A DNA stretch of 64,000 bases from Rhodamnia argentea (taxonomy: Eukaryota > Streptophyta > Magnoliopsida > Myrtales > Myrtaceae), in the NCBI RefSeq assembly GCF_020921035.1, contig NC_063151.1:4526001-4590000 (forward strand), in the 5' to 3' direction. Both the position numbers and the translations under genes were made by a program. The notes below the pieces were generated by a model. It was not told where the DNA came from. It worked only from the letters and a program-made list of their open reading frames with translations, and searched no databases. Positions within the stretch are counted from its first letter, which is position 1. Every line of letters starts with the position of its first letter. Shown piece by piece: positions 45,318 to 57,092 of the stretch.

Positions 45318-48300
45318 TTACAGGTATTTGATCAACAAATATATAGCCACGACCAAAATCACGATCCCGATAACAGACAAAATCATGCACATGCAGGTGC
45401 AGCCTCCCTTGGTGCGCTTGTTCAAAATTGCCAGGTTCTTCTGCACTCTCTGTTCTCGTAATAGATCAATCAACAAAACCAATATCCTTCAATTTTTTTT
45501 TTTTAACGAATGAAATGTGCAACACATAAACAGACATTCCTAAAAGAGACAGCATGCTCTCTGAGTTCCGTCGGACCAAAAAAAATCTCAACTAGCGTGC
45601 ATAAAGCATACTTAAAGTATTGAGTATTAATATTATAACATCCATGGTACTGTGTTTGACAACATTTTGTCAAAGCCCTTTGTGGCTTTAAAAGCCCTTG
45701 GGGAAATGCAAGGACTGTTTGACAATTTTCGTTAAGAAAGATGCAATTGCATTTCCAAAGCCATCTAAAGGCCTTTAGCCCAAGGCCCAAGGCTCCCATT
45801 TGGGCTTTGAACATTTCCAAAATGCTAATACATTTTCTCCCCCAAATCTGCTCTCAGTAAAATTTCGAAATTCCGAAAATTCCGTCATCATGCCGACGAG
45901 GCCACTATGACCGCCAGCAAGCTAGATCTGGCACCAACGAGGCCAGATCTCAGGCTAGGTCGCACGACCTCAAGCTAGGATCATCGATGCCAGATCTAGC
46001 TCATTGATGAAGGATTGGGGTTTTTTCTTTACTTTTATTTTAAAAATAGCAAAAGTGTATTTTTCTCCAAACGGCATTTGAAGCAAAGTTGCTTCCCAAT
46101 GCACTTTAAAATTACACTTTACTAAACACTATTTGCATTTAGAAAGAAAAAAAAAAAAAAGCCTCTTTCACCCAATTACTTTGCATTTTCCCAAAACTTT
46201 CCCCAAAAACCTCACGAAATGCAGCCTAAGTATGTTCAAAATAGTTATCTAAATATCTTTAGTATTTTTTAATCATGAACTATATCCTTTAAAGCATATA
46301 GAAAAGGACCTCATGTAACCTTGAAAATCTACCTCATTACAATTTGGATAAGAAATATAGGGAAATATAGGGAAATATATTAGTGCAAGCTCTCCAAGGC
46401 CAGAACAACCTAGAAAGTATAGAACCTCTGGTCTCATCGTTCAACCATGTTTCAGAACCCATATAAGACCTTTTTATTTTTTATTTATTTATTTTTTTTG
46501 TGAAAGTTCCACATGAATATGACAAATTCTAAGTTTATTGAGATTCAACCCGCTTCATTCAAAATTCTTGCACACAGTATACTAGAGCTCGGAGAAAGGC
46601 CACTTATCCCGAGTACTAACCAACTAACTTCACTGAAATTCAAGCTTGTAAAAGTAATATGTATTTGCAAGGAAAATACCCGAAGACGAGAATCCGTAAC
46701 ATCCACATGTTGATCCAAGTTATCCTGCAGATCATAAGAGGCAACTGAATAAACTTCCAACTGGAAAATTCAGTCCCGACAATCTATAGATGAGATAGTA
46801 AAGGGTAAAAAAAATGCAGCATACAATAGACAACACACGTCACATACAATTAGTCTAGTATGCAAGTCGAGTTCCTCGTTCACTGCCAATGCAATATGTT
46901 TTGTGCTTACTACTGTCTCCTCCAGTTTCTCAAGACCTTCGTCTTGTTCTGTCAAAGGCACACACAGACAAAGACTTAATTTTCTCACCAGTGCATAAAT
47001 GATAGATCACCAAGAGGAGAAAACTCTATATCCAGGCCTTCCCATACGCCAAATTCCAATGGTAGGATGGCAAGTGAAAGAGTCCTAGATAAGAAACTTG
47101 CCTCTCATAATTTGTCGCTGAAGAACCACGATTCCTTGATTGTCCAACCCCACAGTCCTGCTCATGGCGTCCGCCGGCTTTATCTCTGGCCCAAGCAAGC
47201 TATCCCTGTTAGCAGCCTGTGACATTTTCAAGGTGGAATCCATCTGGTTCACTCTTGTTCTCAAATTTGAAAGCAAGTCCTTGCGACGATTAATCTCTTT
47301 CTCTGATCTGTGAAAGAAAAGAGGAAGCATTGCCAGAAAATCAGAAAATAACTGAACTCACAAAAGTAGCAGAAACTACTCTGACTAACACAAGCATTTT
47401 GTTATCTCCAGCAGTTTTATTGACCAGAACAACAATTCATGAGTTTAATTACGTTTCAATAGTTCAAAAGGCTCGCAGCTCTCCGCTTCTTTGTCAAACC
47501 ACACAAAGAAGACTTGACTGTTGTTAGAATGTACTCCACTTTCACACATTGTGACAAAAATTCAATCACCATGCTGGGTCCAAAAACTCCATCCAAGTTA
47601 ATAAGAAACTTATCTAAAAAAAGTTAGAATACTTAAAAGGAACATAATAACAATAGAAGAAGCTTAGACATTATTGTAAAGATCTAGTGTGAAATGAAAA
47701 GGAGATCTTATGAGAAACATTAAGACTGCACGCAGATCGATCAAAGTAAAGTTCCATACATATACTTGTACAAATTTATGCTGAAAATTGGCTCCTTGTA
47801 ACTCTACACGTAAATCTATGAAAAAACAATTATATGCTGAAGCTCATTTTAGCCAGTAGCACTTCCAGAAAAATATTAGTCCATTTGCTGCTTGGTTATC
47901 ATGCCAGAAAGAAAGATCAACATACAGGAAGATCACCAGAGCAATAGCATCAACAAACAACTTTTCAATCGGCAAATTCAGCAAACAATTCATGGAAGGA
48001 TAGAATCATCAATATACACCATACAATCGCCAGAAGATTCTTTGATAGAGGCCCAAGAGTTCATAATTTCCGCAGAACCATCAAAGCAATGGCCTGAAAT
48101 GGACTTACATGGGCCTGCTGAATGGCTTCGTCAAAATGTTCTGTAAGCTGTCGAGTCTAGTGTTCAATATGGTAATTTTTCTCCGTACAGCAGATGCATG
48201 ACGCATGCTTTCAGGTCCTGATGTGGGCAATGTATTGCGTTCAGCAACCATGCTACTGATCTCATCAACCAGTTTTACTGCATCATTATATTCTTTCATC

Positions 48301-48323
48301 CACGAATCTCCGGAAGAGGCCAT
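45318..48323 (-). CDS. SYP51: Qc-SNARE syntaxin of the SYP5 group (SYP51/SYP52)
   Basis: Five coding exons on the minus strand: 48109-48323, 47102-47307, 46848-46948, 46680-46724 and 45318-45449, total 232 residues, the family's normal length. It starts MASSGDSWMKEYNDAVKLVD with an N-terminal helical domain (RKITILNTRLDSLQNIL). The linker is ISEKEINRRKDLLSNLRTRV and RDSLLGPEIKPADAMSRTVG. The SNARE helix follows (EQDEGLEKLEETVVSTKHIA, LAVNEELDLHTRLI|DNLDQHVDVTDSRLR). It ends in a cysteine cluster (GGCTCMCMI) and a C-terminal anchor (LSVIGIVILVVAIYLLIKYL). SYP5 proteins act in fusion at the trans-Golgi, prevacuolar compartment and vacuole. SYP51 and SYP52 cannot be told apart here. Intron 2 uses a GC donor. 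A further 5' UTR intron (about 48328-49601) is inferred from CTTTAG just upstream of the ATG and AAAAG|GTATTT at 49601. Confidence 0.94.
45640..46225. mobile_element. Possible hAT-like insertion in syntaxin intron 4
   Basis: The left end has ACTGTGTTTGACAACATTTTG and the right end, reverse complemented, reads GGCTGCATTTCGTGAGG, both resembling the GGCTGYGTTTGG-type terminus of plant hAT MITEs. The core (45890-46010) is GC-rich with GAGGCCAGATCT and AGGTCGCACGACCT. No 8-bp duplication could be matched, so the boundaries are uncertain. Confidence 0.4.
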
Positions 48324-51303
48324 CCTCCTAAAGGAAAAACGAATGGTAAGTTGCAGTTGAGTACAGCAACAAATAATAACCTTCTACGACACCATACAAG
48401 GGAGTACAACTTCTGTGAAGTCCCCACCACTATAAATGAATAATGAAAATGATAGAAGGCACATGAAAGACACGGACATGACAGTAAAGTAAAGATGGGA
48501 GGCAAATCTATAACAGTGCTTATGAAAATTTACTAGTAAACATTGTCAATCCATAGTTTTTGTTAAAATCCAGTCTTCACACCATCAATTGTTGCTAAAA
48601 CTGTAAAAAAAAGAGTATAGGCATTAGCACAACAGATCCCCAGAGAACCAACTTAGATGCTCTTTCAAGCTAACGGCTGAATGGTGGGGAAAACCCAGAT
48701 ACTCTTTCAACCATACCGAAGAACACACATCATTTCACCTGAAAGCCAACAAATCAGCACACTAAGCAGCATAGCTCACAAAGCTGGTCGCTTGTTATGC
48801 CTCCTTTTCAATGGGCACAAGAGTCAAAATTAAAATAGAACATCTAAAAGACAACTGCTATTATTGAATAGTAGAACCGACCAAACGTGATTGCCTACCA
48901 TGAATCAGACCAGAGGATGACTCACAAATTGCTACCGGAAAAAATAACTACACAATAATCAACAGATATGAATGGAAAATGATCAAGTGGGCAAGCAACA
49001 GAGCATAAGGTATGATGTCCCCGAATCATATCAAAGTTAGTATGTATTCTGGCATTGAAGCATGACAATCCACATTCTTGCTTCAAGCATGAAAATCCAC
49101 CAGTAGGTCTCAAGAACAAGCTCAAATCTATAGAATGAACGCCCTCAGCACATATATGTACGTCACAGACGTTACATGCATGCGCAAGAACAGTCGTGAG
49201 GTCTTGGATCATCTACTGATCCACTACAATGTGGCCACATTCATATGTTCCCCGATATTTGAAAAGGCTACCGTACCCTGGAGAATGCCACTAGACATAA
49301 AGTACCGCCTTAATATTCACACTATGACACGAGTCTCAACTTGCGCATTCAGTTCTTTACCCTAGCGATGCACCATGACCTTTAGCATAAATCGATCCTT
49401 GTCCCCGCTCAAATATCAGACTAACAACTCCCAACAATGTACTATCGTCCAACAAAAACTTCTATTTCACGGGACGACCGACAAGAAGAGGTATAATTGA
49501 GCCACAGTATCTTCCATTCGAACAAAAAGAGGGAAAAAGAAAAAAAGAGTCAAAGAATGCCTTCCAGTACCAGAATCGAATCGAAGAAGTGAAAAAAATA
49601 CCTTTTGAAGTCTCTCGATCTCGCCGGCGACGGAGAAGGTGAGGAATCGGAGGACGCGACTTGAAGACGCGATTCCTGGTGATCCTAATGGAGGCACCAA
49701 CTGCAGCGATGGCGATCGTTGCCCTAGTTGAGTGGACAGAGGGAGAATGATTATCGTGGAACTGGAGAAGGGGAAGATGATGGAGAAGATGAAGAATTCC
49801 TTTCTATGGAGAAATCGAAGGGCGACCCAGGCTCGGAGAGAGAGAGAGAGAGAGGGATTCCGACGTTTATCCTTCTTCTTTTTCTTTAAACCGTGCCTCA
49901 TCATAGATTAAACAAATTCACTTTATTAGAAATATTTGATGGGAATGAATCATTACATGATAAAAAGAAGTTATATGCACATCGAATCGGAAAAACATTT
50001 TTAGATTTGATAATTTTTTTAAAAATTGTCTCAAAATTACAAAAATGAAACATGTGAGCCATAAAAAAAAAAAAAAAGAGTACTAATTTACACATTTCAA
50101 CAAGATTTAGATCGTCTAATATTAAGATTTCCGTGACATGCGTGATATTATTTAAATCAATCCGCTCAAAATGAAAATGAACGGCGTGATTTGAACCACG
50201 TCATGTATTGAAAAGGAGGGAAAAAATATGAGTAGGAATTTTTTTGGGATTTGAAAAATTTTGAATCTCAAACGTGGCTCAAATCGGGTCGTCCATTTTT
50301 ATTTGGACGGCTTGATTTGAGTAACGTCACGCATGTCACGAAAATTTCAATGTTAGACGATTCGGATCCCATTTAAGCATGGGTACAATACATACAAAAT
50401 AAGTAGTTGAGCGATACTTGGAAAAGAAAAAAAAATGATGAGATTTTTTTTAAAAATAATATAGAATTGAAAAAATCACGACAATAACATTAAATTATGA
50501 TTCTTAATAATAACAGAAAAGGTAGGAATGCAATAATTTATCGGTATGATGTCACGGATCACCGACAACATTTGATCGGCCACGTCGTCCGAATAACGAC
50601 GATATGGAAATTAATAAATGATTGGGTCGATTCGATTTTTTTTTTTTTTTGTCAAAATATTAAGAAGATATCTAAAAATTTTCTGGTCAGAATTAAGAAG
50701 GTATATTTTTTTTGTCGGATAATTGAGGAGGTATTTAGTAGGTGAAAAAGAGACCCTTTTTAAGGAGTAGAAGCATCAAGAGATATTCCAAATTCCACTA
50801 GAGTTAGGTATGTTCTCGCAGGTAAGAATTCCTTCATTCTCCGAGCCCGCCATAAAACCTGGAAAACGGAAGAAGAACGTGGGGAGATTCGATCCCGGTA
50901 GATGCGAATCTCGAGCTTCCGTCTCATCTTATCGCTCTCCACATTTGCCATCTTCATTTCCACGCCCTGTACACGCAGCCTCATCTCGCGTTCGCTGTCA
51001 ATCCTTATAATATCTGAGAGACTCATCCCGATTGTTGTTCACTTTAATGAACAAGCTTCCAAGAAACTTCAACCCTTCTCTTGCAACTTGTATGGATGCG
51101 AATTACGTTTCTCTGAATCGACAAGCACAAATTGCTTTCTTGCTCTCTCTCTTTCTTGTTGCTAGTTTCGATAGACAGACCCATCAGTTGCTTTGAAGCT
51201 TCTTTGCCCATGTCCCAGATGAACACGATATCAATTACCCAAGTGCTAAAAACTCCTCTTTCTCAATCCATGGCATCTCTTCGAGCTTGATTTTATCACA
51301 AAC
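48324..51303. other. Shared upstream region of two divergent genes
   Basis: Holds the inferred syntaxin 5' UTR intron and leader (to about 49850, with a GA/CT tract at 49840-49858), a long inverted repeat at 50.1-50.4 kb, AT-rich DNA, and the promoter and leader of the BPI/LBP gene (about 50760-51303). No additional gene is supported. Confidence 0.5.
50100..50372. mobile_element. Fold-back MITE-like inverted repeat
   Basis: The left arm (AGATCGTCTAATATTAAGAT ... CCGTGACATGCGTGA ... AAATCAA) and the reverse complement of the right arm (GAATCGTCTAACATTGAAAT ... TCGTGACATGCGTGA ... AAATCAA) align imperfectly over about 80 bases around a loop of about 100 bases. No coding capacity. Target duplication not resolved. 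Confidence 0.7.
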
Positions 51304-54300
51304 ATGTGTTGTTCATCACAGCTCAAGGTCACAACCTTCTTCTTCTTCGTTGTTCTTCCACTTCTTTTGAGTCCTGCGAGTGCCCAGGTCCGTGCTAACG
51401 AAGAAGGCTTCATTTCTATACTCGTGTCCGACAAGGGTCTTGATTTTGCTAAAGACTTGCTCGTGCACAGAGCGGTGTACTCGATCATCCCGCTTCAGCT
51501 GCCACAAATTGAGAAATATCTGAAAATCCCAGTTGTGGGCAGCGTTCATGTTGTTCTTTCGAACATCAGTGTCGATGGGGTTGAGGTAGATTATTCATAT
51601 GTCAAGACTGGTGAGGAGGGTATTGTGCTAATAGCTTCTGGGGCTACTGCGAATTTGAGCATGAATTGGCAGTATTCTTATAGTACGTGGCTGGTCCCTT
51701 TACCGATATCTGATGAAGGTAGTGCTTCTGTGCAGGTACCGTGAAGATCTCTTATTGAATATGTTCTCACGATTTTCTTGTTGAATTAGTGAAGTATGAG
51801 CTTGAAGTTTATTGGTTCTAGTATGTCTTCTTAGAGAAGTAGCTGGTTAAATAGTAACAGTTTTGACAGTCTAACGCGAGTATTTGCTTATTGAGAAGAA
51901 AGTTTTCACTTTGAACTTAATCTGATTCCAAAGCATGGGTTGATCTAGGTGCGGTTGCTTTTCCAACATAGTTGTCAAAAGGAAACCTGGCATTGTGAAT
52001 ATATGCGATTGAGTCGGTGATAGCTGCTTGGATGATGGGTGAGCTAAGCTTTTATATGGCAGGAAGTGCTGATGTTCATCTGGAACTTTGATGATTCTAT
52101 GTGGTTAGGACTAACTGATGCTTACTGAGTTTCTTCAGTTCTCCTTCAATTTTCCTGCTCTCTCTTTCCTAATCTCTTTGAAAGCTTGTCGAAAAGATGT
52201 CATTACACTTCTGTGTCTTTTATCTCATAAAAGTTTAAAAGATTTGTCAATCTTGTGAAAGGAGATGATATTGCTACTCCTATGAGCGTGATGCTTCATT
52301 CTCATTAGTACACTCAGTCATTTGCAGCACAACTTTTAAAGTTTCATGTTATTGTTTCTCTGATTCTTAGGCATTTTTTTTATCACGCATATGCTGTAAA
52401 CAGTGTAAAGAATAGTGTTGAGAAGTGCTGCAAATGACAGATTGAAGATATGGAAGTGGGACTTACCTTGGACTTGAAGGATCTAGGTGGTTTTCTTAAG
52501 CTATCTGTCCCTGAATGTGGATGCTATGTGAAAGCCATCTCGATCAAAATTGATGGTGGCTCATCTTGGCTATATCAAGGGTACGCAATCGTGTTGAATT
52601 AGTGTTTTTTCTCTGAATTTTCAATATCTTATAATCTATCCACTATTACTGGGGTCACTAACTGATCTTTTTGAGTTTCTCATGGAAAAGTTTTAGTGTG
52701 TGTCTCCCATTGATTTCTCTCCCGGTAGAACAAGTACATAGTTGACATATCATGAATACTTAAGCGTGGTGGTAAATGAACTGAAAGTTGTCAAAAGCAT
52801 CGGTTAATGACTATAGAGACACCCACACGTACTTATATTTTGCTGAAAAGGTTGGGTTTCTCCAAGTCAGTCCTGTTTTGCAGTAATTTGGCAGATGATT
52901 GAACAGTTATTTGCCTTTGCCAACACTCTGAATTTTTTGATTACATATCTAGAGATATACTACTGCTTCTGTAAATTACCTGTAAAAGCTTTGCTTTGGC
53001 ATTGCTTTGATGCCTCTCATAAGGGCCATGGACCTGCCCTTTTTCTGGTTGCTGCACGAAACCTGCTACTTACAGTGTTTGCTTCGCTTCTCTAATCTCA
53101 GGGTAGTGGGTGCTTTCCAAGGGAAAATAGTGTCGGCAGTCGAGGAAGCTATTCCCAGGAAGATTAGAGAAGAAATACTGAAGCTAGATGCCTTACTGCA
53201 AGATCTTCCAAACAAAATTCCAGTTGGCAATGTTGCTTCTCTGAATGTTACTGTCGTGAGCGATCCACTGTTGAGTAATTCTTCCATTGACTTCGAGATC
53301 AATGGGCTATTCACAGCAGAAGACAAGATCATTGCATCCAACTATCCTCACAGACAACAAACCACTTCAGTTACCTGCACTGGTGCCAATGAAATGATTG
53401 AGATTTCCTTACATGAAAATGTACTTAAATCAGCATCTTTTGTCTACTTCAATGTAAGTTCTTGTTCTGTTTCCTGTTTTTCCAGTAATGAAACTGATTA
53501 AAAGCTTTGATGTGGTTGTCTTTGTATGTTTAGGCTTTTATGAAAGGCTGATCGGTGCCGTCGGCTTACCGGATATTGTTTTCTTTATTTTATTTTATTT
53601 TGTTTTGGTCAGGTAGATTATATGCACTGGCTTGTGGACAAGACACCAGATCAAGCCCTACTGAACACGGCTGGATGGAAATACATTGTGCCTCAATTGT
53701 ACAAGCAGTATCCAGATGACGACATGGACCTCAACATATCCGTATCTTCTCCACCTCTTATAAAAGTTACTAAACAGGGAATTGGTGCTACCATCTACAC
53801 AGATGTTATAGTTGATGTTCTGGATGCCGGTGAAGTCATACCAGTTGCCTGCATTTCACTGGTGTGTTTGTTCTACAACTCTTGAGATCTGTAACAATCT
53901 TGCGTCGATTTGTCCCGGTGGTTGTGCTTATATGGACTTTGCTATTATTTAGCTAAAGTCCATCTCCCTTTTTCTAAGTTATGAAACACCTAAAGTAAAC
54001 TGGTGCTAGAGATTAAGCTTGTATAGGGTATGAAAGAAGAAGAGCTTGTAAGATGCTAACAGCCGTCATCCCACTGACCTGAATTAGACGCTGGCTATAA
54101 TTCAAAATCCTGGTTATTATAAAACCCAGAAATTGATAAGCTTCTGATTTATTTTGGAGGAATTGACCTTTTCTGTCACTCTTTCTCTCCCTTTCTTTTT
54201 GGCTCAAGTGGTTTGTTGGAAATGATAGACATTTTGTAATAATGATGATAGAAACGTTCCTGTTGCATCAGGTGATAGATTCTTCAGGTTCGGCGCATAT

Positions 54301-55019
54301 ACTGCAGAATAATTTGGCTGGAAGCATTAGAGTGGAGCACCTAACTGCCTCTTTGAAGTGGAGCAATATTGGTAATCTGCACATGCTAATGGTTCAGGTA
54401 TATTATCTAAAACTCCTAGATTACAAACTGAACTGACAGAGGGATATTACTGTGCGCCTGTTAACAATTACAGAAGCCTAAAGCCTAATTAGCACGAGGG
54501 TGAAAGTCATGGTGCTTGTGCAGCAATCAAGATTCTCCTCTTTGTAATTTGTTCTGTGGTTTGAATCGCTTAGCTGCTATTGGGGTCCGATACTTCAAGT
54601 TGCCGTGTAGGCTTGTCTGGTCTCACCTTAGGACTGACATGGCATCCTGCATAGAAACTGAGACTTTCTTTTCGAATTTGCCCATTTTAATGCCGCGGTA
54701 AGTACGTCATGACAGGATCTAGGAGTGCCACAATGAATACCGATGTTTTCTGATGTTTCCCTTTATCTGTTGTTCATTTCTTCAACTGGTCCAGTGGAGA
54801 ACTCGTCCTTGAAATCACCTGCTACTATATTCTGTGCAGACGGTTTTGTCAACAGTCATCAAGACCGTGGTTGTTCCTTACGTGAACCTACACCTTATGA
54901 GGGGATTCCCACTGCCACTCCCTCACGGATTTGCACTTGAGAATGCAAGAGTCTGGTACGCTGATTCGGGCATCCTGGTCTGCAGCAACGTGAGCTACAA
55001 GACATCTGTTTCGATTTAG
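51304..55019 (+). CDS. BPI/LBP family secreted lipid-binding protein
   Basis: Six exons (51304-51735, 52441-52580, 53102-53453, 53613-53861, 54272-54397, 54840-55019) join in frame to 492 residues. A signal peptide (VTTFFFFVVLPLLLSPASAQ) is followed by the BPI1 domain: EEGFISILVSDKGLDFAKDL, SIIPLQLPQIEKYLKIPVVG, LSMNWQYSYSTWLVPLPISD. The second half has WLVDKTPDQALLNTAGWKYI, DMDLNISVSSPPLIKV, EVIPVACISL and LKWSNIGNLHMLMVQ, then RGFPLPLPHGFALENARVWY. The order matches Arabidopsis At1g04970/At3g20270 (LBR proteins), the latter reported to bind bacterial lipopolysaccharide. A role in LPS or lipid sensing in the apoplast is therefore plausible, not shown. All introns are GT-AG. The two conserved BPI1 cysteines of animal proteins are represented by the pair in PECGCYV. 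Confidence 0.93.
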
Positions 55020-55263
55020 TTGTGGTGGTTCTTTCACTACTTGAAGTGTGCAATTTGTCATGTACAGTTTGGAAAAATGTATGTAGGAGATTGGTAAAGC
55101 CTTGCACAGTAGAAAAAGCCCAAAATTTCTTGCACAATAAGTCACTTGGTACTTATATTTCCTGAATCTCTTGTCCTTGTATCATGATACATTTTTTGTC
55201 TGGAATTCCTCAGATGCTGTAACTTTAAGTTGCTTATATTATGGGATGTGAATCAAAATACAC

Positions 55264-55295
<32 letters not shown>

Positions 55296-56322
55296 GCGTT
55301 GTCACCAGTCGGCACAGTTGAACTTGTTTATCCGAGAACTTCGAGCAAGCCAGACAGAGAGACCCATACATTGCGCAAAATTAATACGCTCGACAAATAA
55401 TTAAAGAGAATACTTGAACAAAAATTGACAAATTATATGGATTATAGTTCAGAAAGTTCAGTAACTTGGATTCTTTATTCTCTTAAACAAACCATACTCC
55501 TAGATGGAACATTATGTTAAAACAACTACAAAATCAGATAGAATGCATGTCTCAACAACAATTTTCTTATTAATAGCTTTCATTGAACCTCGAAGACGGT
55601 TGATAAAAACAAAAGAGTTGAAAAAGAAAAATTTTAAAAAGAAGAAGAAGAAGAAGAAGAAAAATATCAATAAATGCGAACTTAAATTAAATTAAACCAC
55701 GAAGAGAAATCCATTGAAATTTGCATTATTGCTTAAACGCGGGGAAAATACCTATAGATTTGAAAAAATATATAGTGGAGTATATCATAAAAGGCAAATA
55801 AAAAGATAATACCAATTAAATTTAATTCGAAAATGTGGATTGTGGATATAATGGGAGAATGGAAAGTAAAATTAATACTAAACGTCGCAGTTAAGCAAAT
55901 TATTAATTCTGCTGAGATGGTTTCTAGGTGACGGCGACTTTCATGTAAACGCATAACGATCTTTTTCCTTTTTATTTTTATTTTTATTTTCAACAACCAA
56001 AGGGTCATTTTAACAATATACAATCTATGGTGGCTTACTTAGAGAAAACACTTAAAAGGAGACTCTATTGTAATTGTAATTATAGAGTATATAGCTTCCA
56101 CTCATAGAGTCTCCTTTAAGCGAGCCAGGTCTTTATAACTAATTACAATTTTAGGTGCCACACTTAACAAAAATAAAAACTTCTTCGAGTACCAAAAAAA
56201 AAAAAAATCCAACATCTTCGGTGATACTAAACAATCTTAAGTGAATCAGTCATCCTACTTTCGCCAAATACCAAGCTTGTCGCGGACTAGAGCACTCTTA
56301 GGAGCTATTTTGAGCTGAGAAA
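55020..56322. other. Intergenic, 3' flank of the BPI/LBP gene, SSRs and a small hairpin
   Basis: 55020-55260 is likely 3' UTR. A (CT)n microsatellite lies at 55267-55294 and a (GAA)n run at 55641-55660. The 14-bp arms AAAGGAGACTCTAT and ATAGAGTCTCCTTT (about 56055 and 56106) form a hairpin. No gene seen. Confidence 0.55.
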
Positions 56323-57092
56323 GTTGTCCAAAAAGTCTTAAACTTATTGTACAACGGCTAATTTAGTCTTAAAATTTTCAATTATGCTTGATTAGTTGTA
56401 AACCTTTTGATTGCTAATTTAGTCATAAACCTTTTAGTCTTAAATCTTTTGATGATTTGCCAATTTAGTCCCAAATCTTTTACCGAATTGCCAATGGAGT
56501 CTTTTTGAACAATTATCCAAATAATAGGTTTATGATTAAATCAACACGATTGAAATGTTTGGGACTAAATTGGCATAATGGAATAATTACCAAAAAAAGT
56601 CATAAACTTATTGTACTTGTGCCAATTCGGTCCTAAACATTTCAACTGTATCAATTTAATCATAAATATTTTGATGATTCACCAATTTAGAGTCCTAAAC
56701 CTTCTAATCGTGTTATTTTAGTCCTAAATCTTTTGAAATTTTGTCAATTTAGTCTTATATCTTTTGAAGTTTTGCTATTTTAGTCCTAAACCTATTATTT
56801 GAGTAATTGGCCGAAAGAACTAAATTGATAATTCGTTAAAAGGTTTAAGACTAGTTTGGCAATTTGTTAAAAGGTTTAGAACTAAATTGGTATTATTGAG
56901 AGGTTTAGAACTGAATTAGCAAATTGTTAAAAGGTTTAGGATTGAATTGACATAATTAAAAGGTTTATGACTAAATTGGCACAAGTGTAATAGGTTTAAG
57001 ACTTTTTCGACAATTTTCGCTAGGGATAATTGAAAGATGTATGACTAAATTGGTCACCGTAAAATAGATTTAGAACTTTTTGAACAATTATT
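56323..57092. mobile_element. Nested MITE-family elements (TCATAAACxTATTG ends)
   Basis: The outer left end GTCCAAAAAGTCTTAAACTT is mirrored at the right by AGATTTAGAACTTTTTGAAC. An inner copy starts at about 56583 (AATTACCAAAAAAAGTCATA) and ends at about 57020 (AGACTTTTTCGACAATTTT). The interior repeats TTTAGTCCTAAA / TTTAGGACTAAA-type words many times in both orientations. It looks like one family member inserted into another or a local duplication. Confidence 0.55.
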
